In this document: in pieces, positions 61,456 through 64,000 of the stretch
How positions within the stretch are numbered: the stretch's first letter is position 1
How the letters are laid out: every line of letters starts with the position of its first letter
From: Flavobacterium agricola
GTDB lineage: Bacteria > Bacteroidota > Bacteroidia > Flavobacteriales > Flavobacteriaceae
Length of the DNA: 64,000 bases
Direction: 5' to 3'
Assembly: GCF_025919725.1 (NCBI RefSeq)
Contig: NZ_CP081495.1
Coordinates: 806,001-870,000, forward strand
Notes under the pieces: model-generated
Told to the model about the DNA's origin: nothing
The model's input: the letters and a program-made list of their open reading frames with translations, nothing else
The model's database searches: none
Made by a program: the position numbers and the translations under genes

Positions 61456-62037
61456 ATGTCTAGAAATAAAAATTTTGATGAAACGGATTTGCTTGTTGAA
61501 GCACGTGATTTGTTTTGGAAACAAGGATATCATAATACAGCTCCAGCAGAAATTGTTGAAACGCTTACTATTAGCCGTTCTAGCCTTTATAATACCTACG
61601 GTGATAAAAAAATGCTTTTTGTTCGCAGTTTAAAACAATATGTAGCAACAAAAAGTTATGCAATGATTCAAAATCTAGAAAAAGCGCCTAATATAATTAT
61701 TGCATTACAAGATATTTTGAATCAATTATTAATAGCTAATACCAATCAAAACGGATGTTTTGCTGTAAACACAGCTGTTGAATTTGCCGATTCGGATGCA
61801 GAAGTTTTTTCTATTATAGAAAATAATGACAAACAAATAATTGCAGCATTTACCAATTGCATTTTAAAATCTCAAAATATGAATGCAATAAGCAACTTAG
61901 CTCCTGCTCCAGATTTGGCCGTTTTTGTTTACAACACCATTATTGGTATGCGTGTAAGAATGCGAATGAAAAAATCAGAAGCTGAAATACAATCTATTTT
62001 CAATCTATTAATTAATACTTTAAGCCCTACAAAATGA
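61456..62037 (+). CDS. TetR/AcrR-family transcriptional regulator
   Basis: 193 residues. The N-terminal HTH (LLVEARDLFWKQGYHNTAPA, then LTISRSSLYNTYGDKKMLF) is typical TetR_N; the C-terminal domain senses an unknown ligand. It overlaps the start of the hydrolase gene by four bases, which suggests it controls that gene and itself. Confidence 0.92.
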   Translation: MSRNKNFDETDLLVEARDLFWKQGYHNTAPAEIVETLTISRSSLYNTYGDKKMLFVRSLKQYVATKSYAMIQNLEKAPNIIIALQDILNQLLIANTNQNGCFAVNTAVEFADSDAEVFSIIENNDKQIIAAFTNCILKSQNMNAISNLAPAPDLAVFVYNTIIGMRVRMRMKKSEAEIQSIFNLLINTLSPTK

Positions 62038-62927
62038 AAAACTTAATATATGGTGCAATTGCTTTGCTAAGCCCATTATTTACCGCATTCGCACAAATGC
62101 CTTTAAAAAAGCAAATTACCGTAAATAATACCAACTGGACGTATTACGAAGCTGGCCCAAAAAATAAAAATACTATTGTATTGTTGTACGGTTGGCCGCA
62201 AACATCTTATGTTTGGCGCCATAACATACAAGCGTTAAGTAAAAACAATCATGTTATTGCTTTAGATTTGCCTGGTATGAATCCGAATTCAACAGTAGAA
62301 CAATATGACACAAAATATATTGCTACTTTATTAAATCAGTTTTTAAAAAATCTGCAAATAACAAAACCACATGTTGTTGGTCATGATATTGGTGGTTGGG
62401 TTGCGGCTGCTTATGCCATTCATTATGAAGATGAATTAGCAACTTTAACGGTAATTGATGCTGGAATTCCGGGTTTAATGAAACCTGAAGTTTTTGCTCC
62501 TGAAAACGCAGTTAAAATTTGGCAATTCTATTTTAATGCCGTAAATGATATTCCTGAATTTTTATTAGATGGAAAAGAAACCGAGTATTTAACCTGGTAT
62601 TTTACCAATAAAGCTTATAACAAAAAAGCAATTAGTACGGATGATATTTTAGTTTATGCTGCTGCTTATAAAAATAATATGAAACCCGGTTTTGATTATT
62701 ACAGAGCCTTTCAGCAAAGCAGTAAACAAAATGTACAGCTAAAAAATAAATTAAAACTTCCGGTTTTGGCTGTTGGAGGTAAATATGCCATGGCAAACCA
62801 AGTTGGCCTTGCTATGCAAGAAATTGCCAACAATGTAAACACAGTGGTTATTGAGGATTCTGGGCATTATGTACCCGAAGAACAGCCCGAAAAATTAAAC
62901 CAAATTTTATTACAACATATTCAATAA
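62034..62927 (+). CDS. Alpha/beta hydrolase, epoxide-hydrolase/dehalogenase-like, exported
   Basis: 297 residues. A signal peptide (LIYGAIALLSPLFTAFAQ) and an alpha/beta fold with oxyanion YGWPQ, nucleophile Asp about 118 in VVGHDIGGW, and His about 278 in EDSGHYVPEEQP. An Asp rather than Ser nucleophile points to epoxide hydrolase or haloalkane dehalogenase chemistry; the substrate is unknown. Periplasmic by its leader. Confidence 0.82.
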   Translation: MKNLIYGAIALLSPLFTAFAQMPLKKQITVNNTNWTYYEAGPKNKNTIVLLYGWPQTSYVWRHNIQALSKNNHVIALDLPGMNPNSTVEQYDTKYIATLLNQFLKNLQITKPHVVGHDIGGWVAAAYAIHYEDELATLTVIDAGIPGLMKPEVFAPENAVKIWQFYFNAVNDIPEFLLDGKETEYLTWYFTNKAYNKKAISTDDILVYAAAYKNNMKPGFDYYRAFQQSSKQNVQLKNKLKLPVLAVGGKYAMANQVGLAMQEIANNVNTVVIEDSGHYVPEEQPEKLNQILLQHIQ

Positions 62928-62955
62928 AAAAGAGAGCAATTTTGCTCTCTTTTTT
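62926..62955. terminator. Terminator after the hydrolase gene
   Basis: AAAAGAGAGCAA / TTGCTCTCTTTT stem with T-runs, shared with the convergent 98-residue gene. Confidence 0.88.
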
Positions 62956-62958
62956 ATA

Positions 62959-63255
62959 TTATAATACGCTTAATAAGCTATTTTCTTTACCACGATAATC
63001 AATATTACCTTTGGAATCCATTAAGGTAATGTCGCTCCCTAACCATTTGGCAATATGCGTGTTACCATTACCTATTTTGCGAATAATTTTGCCGGTAATT
63101 GCACGCAATTCAACTTCGCCCGAATCTTTAGTTACCAAAACTAAATCTTCTGTATTATTTAATTCTGCATAAACCATATCGCTACCTAATTTGTATTGCA
63201 ATACAGCATCTTTAAACATACATAATTGTCCTTTAATCACTTTAACTTCTACCAT
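62959..63255 (-). CDS. Hypothetical protein (98 aa), beta-rich
   Basis: 98 residues, several short beta strands (VEVKVIKGQLCMFKDAVLQY, GEVELRAITGKIIRKIGNGN), no signal peptide. Not recognised; monocistronic. Confidence 0.55.
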   Translation of the reverse strand: MVEVKVIKGQLCMFKDAVLQYKLGSDMVYAELNNTEDLVLVTKDSGEVELRAITGKIIRKIGNGNTHIAKWLGSDITLMDSKGNIDYRGKENSLLSVL

Positions 63256-63350
63256 AACAACTGTTTTTTTGTAGTTATATAGTACTAACGCAAATATTGA
63301 AAAAATAGTAGCCTAAATAGTTAAAATGTTAAAAAAAACAGATATAAAGC

Positions 63351-63380
63351 AAAAAGGATAAAGCGAAGCTTTATCCTTTT
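63351..63380. terminator. Terminator
   Basis: AAAGGATAAAGC / GCTTTATCCTTT stem with a three-base loop and T-rich flank on the minus strand. Confidence 0.88.
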
Positions 63381-63383
63381 GTT

Positions 63384-64000
63384 TTATTTTAATTCAAACG
63401 ATGAATTTCCTACCAATTCATCTTGTTCAAAAATGTTTACAAAAAAGAAACCTTTTTCTAAATCTGTAACCGGAAGTTCGTGTTTAATTACAACAGATTG
63501 TCCTTGAAAGTTAACTTCTTTCGGAAAGCTGTATGTTAAATATTTTTCTCCAAATAAAATCGGATCGTTTGCACCAATTACATTGTTATTGCTATCAATA
63601 ATTTGTACATAATACAACTTCTCACCTTTTTTAGCCAATTTATTTGCAGCAACAGAAAACTCAATTTCTAAAACATCTGCTTTTTTTGCTTTAGATGTGT
63701 TTTTTAAATTAGTTCCGCCAAATAAACCACCTTGTTTGTATGCATGTGCACTCACGTTTGTAATAACTAATTTAGAAGCTTCTTCAACTTTAGAATTTAA
63801 AATTTCAGTTTGTTCAGCCAATTGGTTTACAATTACTTTAGATGAGTTTAACTCAACCATGGTGCTATCACGCTCGTTTGTCAAAATTTGGTTTGCTTCA
63901 CGTAATTGTTTGTTTTCTGCTAAAAGCTTATCTGTTTGTTTCTTTAAAGCTAAATACGAATTTCTGTATTTTTTTAAGCTATCAACATCGCTTTTAGATT
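63384..64000 (-). CDS. Coiled-coil protein with C-terminal beta domain, cut by the window edge
   Basis: The open frame runs off the right end. The upstream part (SDVDSLKKYRNSYLALKKQT) is a coiled coil; a folded C-terminal domain (YYVQIIDSNNNVIGANDPIL, then SFPKEVNFQGQSVVIKHELP) follows, ending ...NSSFELK. It is probably a periplasmic or membrane-anchored protein, but the start lies outside the window, so the N-terminus cannot be judged. Confidence 0.6.
   Translation of the reverse strand, partial: SKSDVDSLKKYRNSYLALKKQTDKLLAENKQLREANQILTNERDSTMVELNSSKVIVNQLAEQTEILNSKVEEASKLVITNVSAHAYKQGGLFGGTNLKNTSKAKKADVLEIEFSVAANKLAKKGEKLYYVQIIDSNNNVIGANDPILFGEKYLTYSFPKEVNFQGQSVVIKHELPVTDLEKGFFFVNIFEQDELVGNSSFELK

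Noticed and set aside
1..64000. CRISPR array or rRNA genes
   Set aside because: No regularly spaced direct repeats and no rRNA-like sequence were seen.

Overview
The window is low-GC DNA from a member of the Bacteroidota, most likely a flavobacterium (family Flavobacteriaceae). The host genes (acetyl-CoA synthetase, DUF2911, DUF4159, PG_1098-type methyltransferase, TrmH-like methylase, DUF3817) are typical of that group. The recognisable promoters have the Bacteroidota form TTTG-N19/20-TAnnTTTG. Genus cannot be fixed from the sequence alone.

Layout: (1) 1-11.56 kb is host chromosome, with acs, a DMT transporter, a nucleosidase, tRNA-Ser(UGA), ssb, two RNA or SAM methyltransferases, an acyl-CoA ligase and a NUDIX hydrolase. 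(2) 11.56-59.18 kb is a complete-looking siphovirus-type prophage. Its ends are a 28-bp duplicated sequence that is also a palindromic bidirectional terminator lying between the NUDIX gene and a convergent MscS-type channel gene. (3) 59.17-64 kb is host chromosome again, with the MscS channel, DUF3817, a TetR regulator with an alpha/beta hydrolase, and a coiled-coil gene cut by the window edge.

Prophage order, left to right: tyrosine integrase; a leftward lysogeny block with an S24-type repressor; an operator/promoter region and a structured leader; a rightward early block (RecT, YqaJ-type exonuclease, HTH proteins, a split replication protein, DnaC-like loader, RuvC-like resolvase, DUF3127 ssDNA-binding protein); an antisense FkbM methyltransferase cargo gene; small genes; terminase small and large subunits, Com-like zinc ribbon, portal, prohead protease, HK97-type capsid, connectors, tail tube, tape measure and tail-tip proteins; tail-fibre genes; lysis genes (membrane proteins, amidase, spanin-like proteins).

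The tail module is interrupted at 44.83-53.84 kb by a 9-kb island. It carries two membrane-protein genes (one DUF6161), an IS91-like element with its own tyrosine recombinase, and a four-gene restriction-modification operon (C-type regulator, two cytosine-5 methyltransferases, a DUF3883-type nuclease). The island is bounded by a 9-bp direct repeat. Its gene blocks are separated by imperfect inverted repeats that resemble recombination-cassette junctions. This island is the most unusual part of the window.

Six genes, in both host and phage, are broken by single-base shifts, mostly in A or T homopolymers. Either the assembly contains uncorrected homopolymer errors or several genes really are decayed or slippage-dependent. 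Gene ends and functions of those loci should be read with that in mind.
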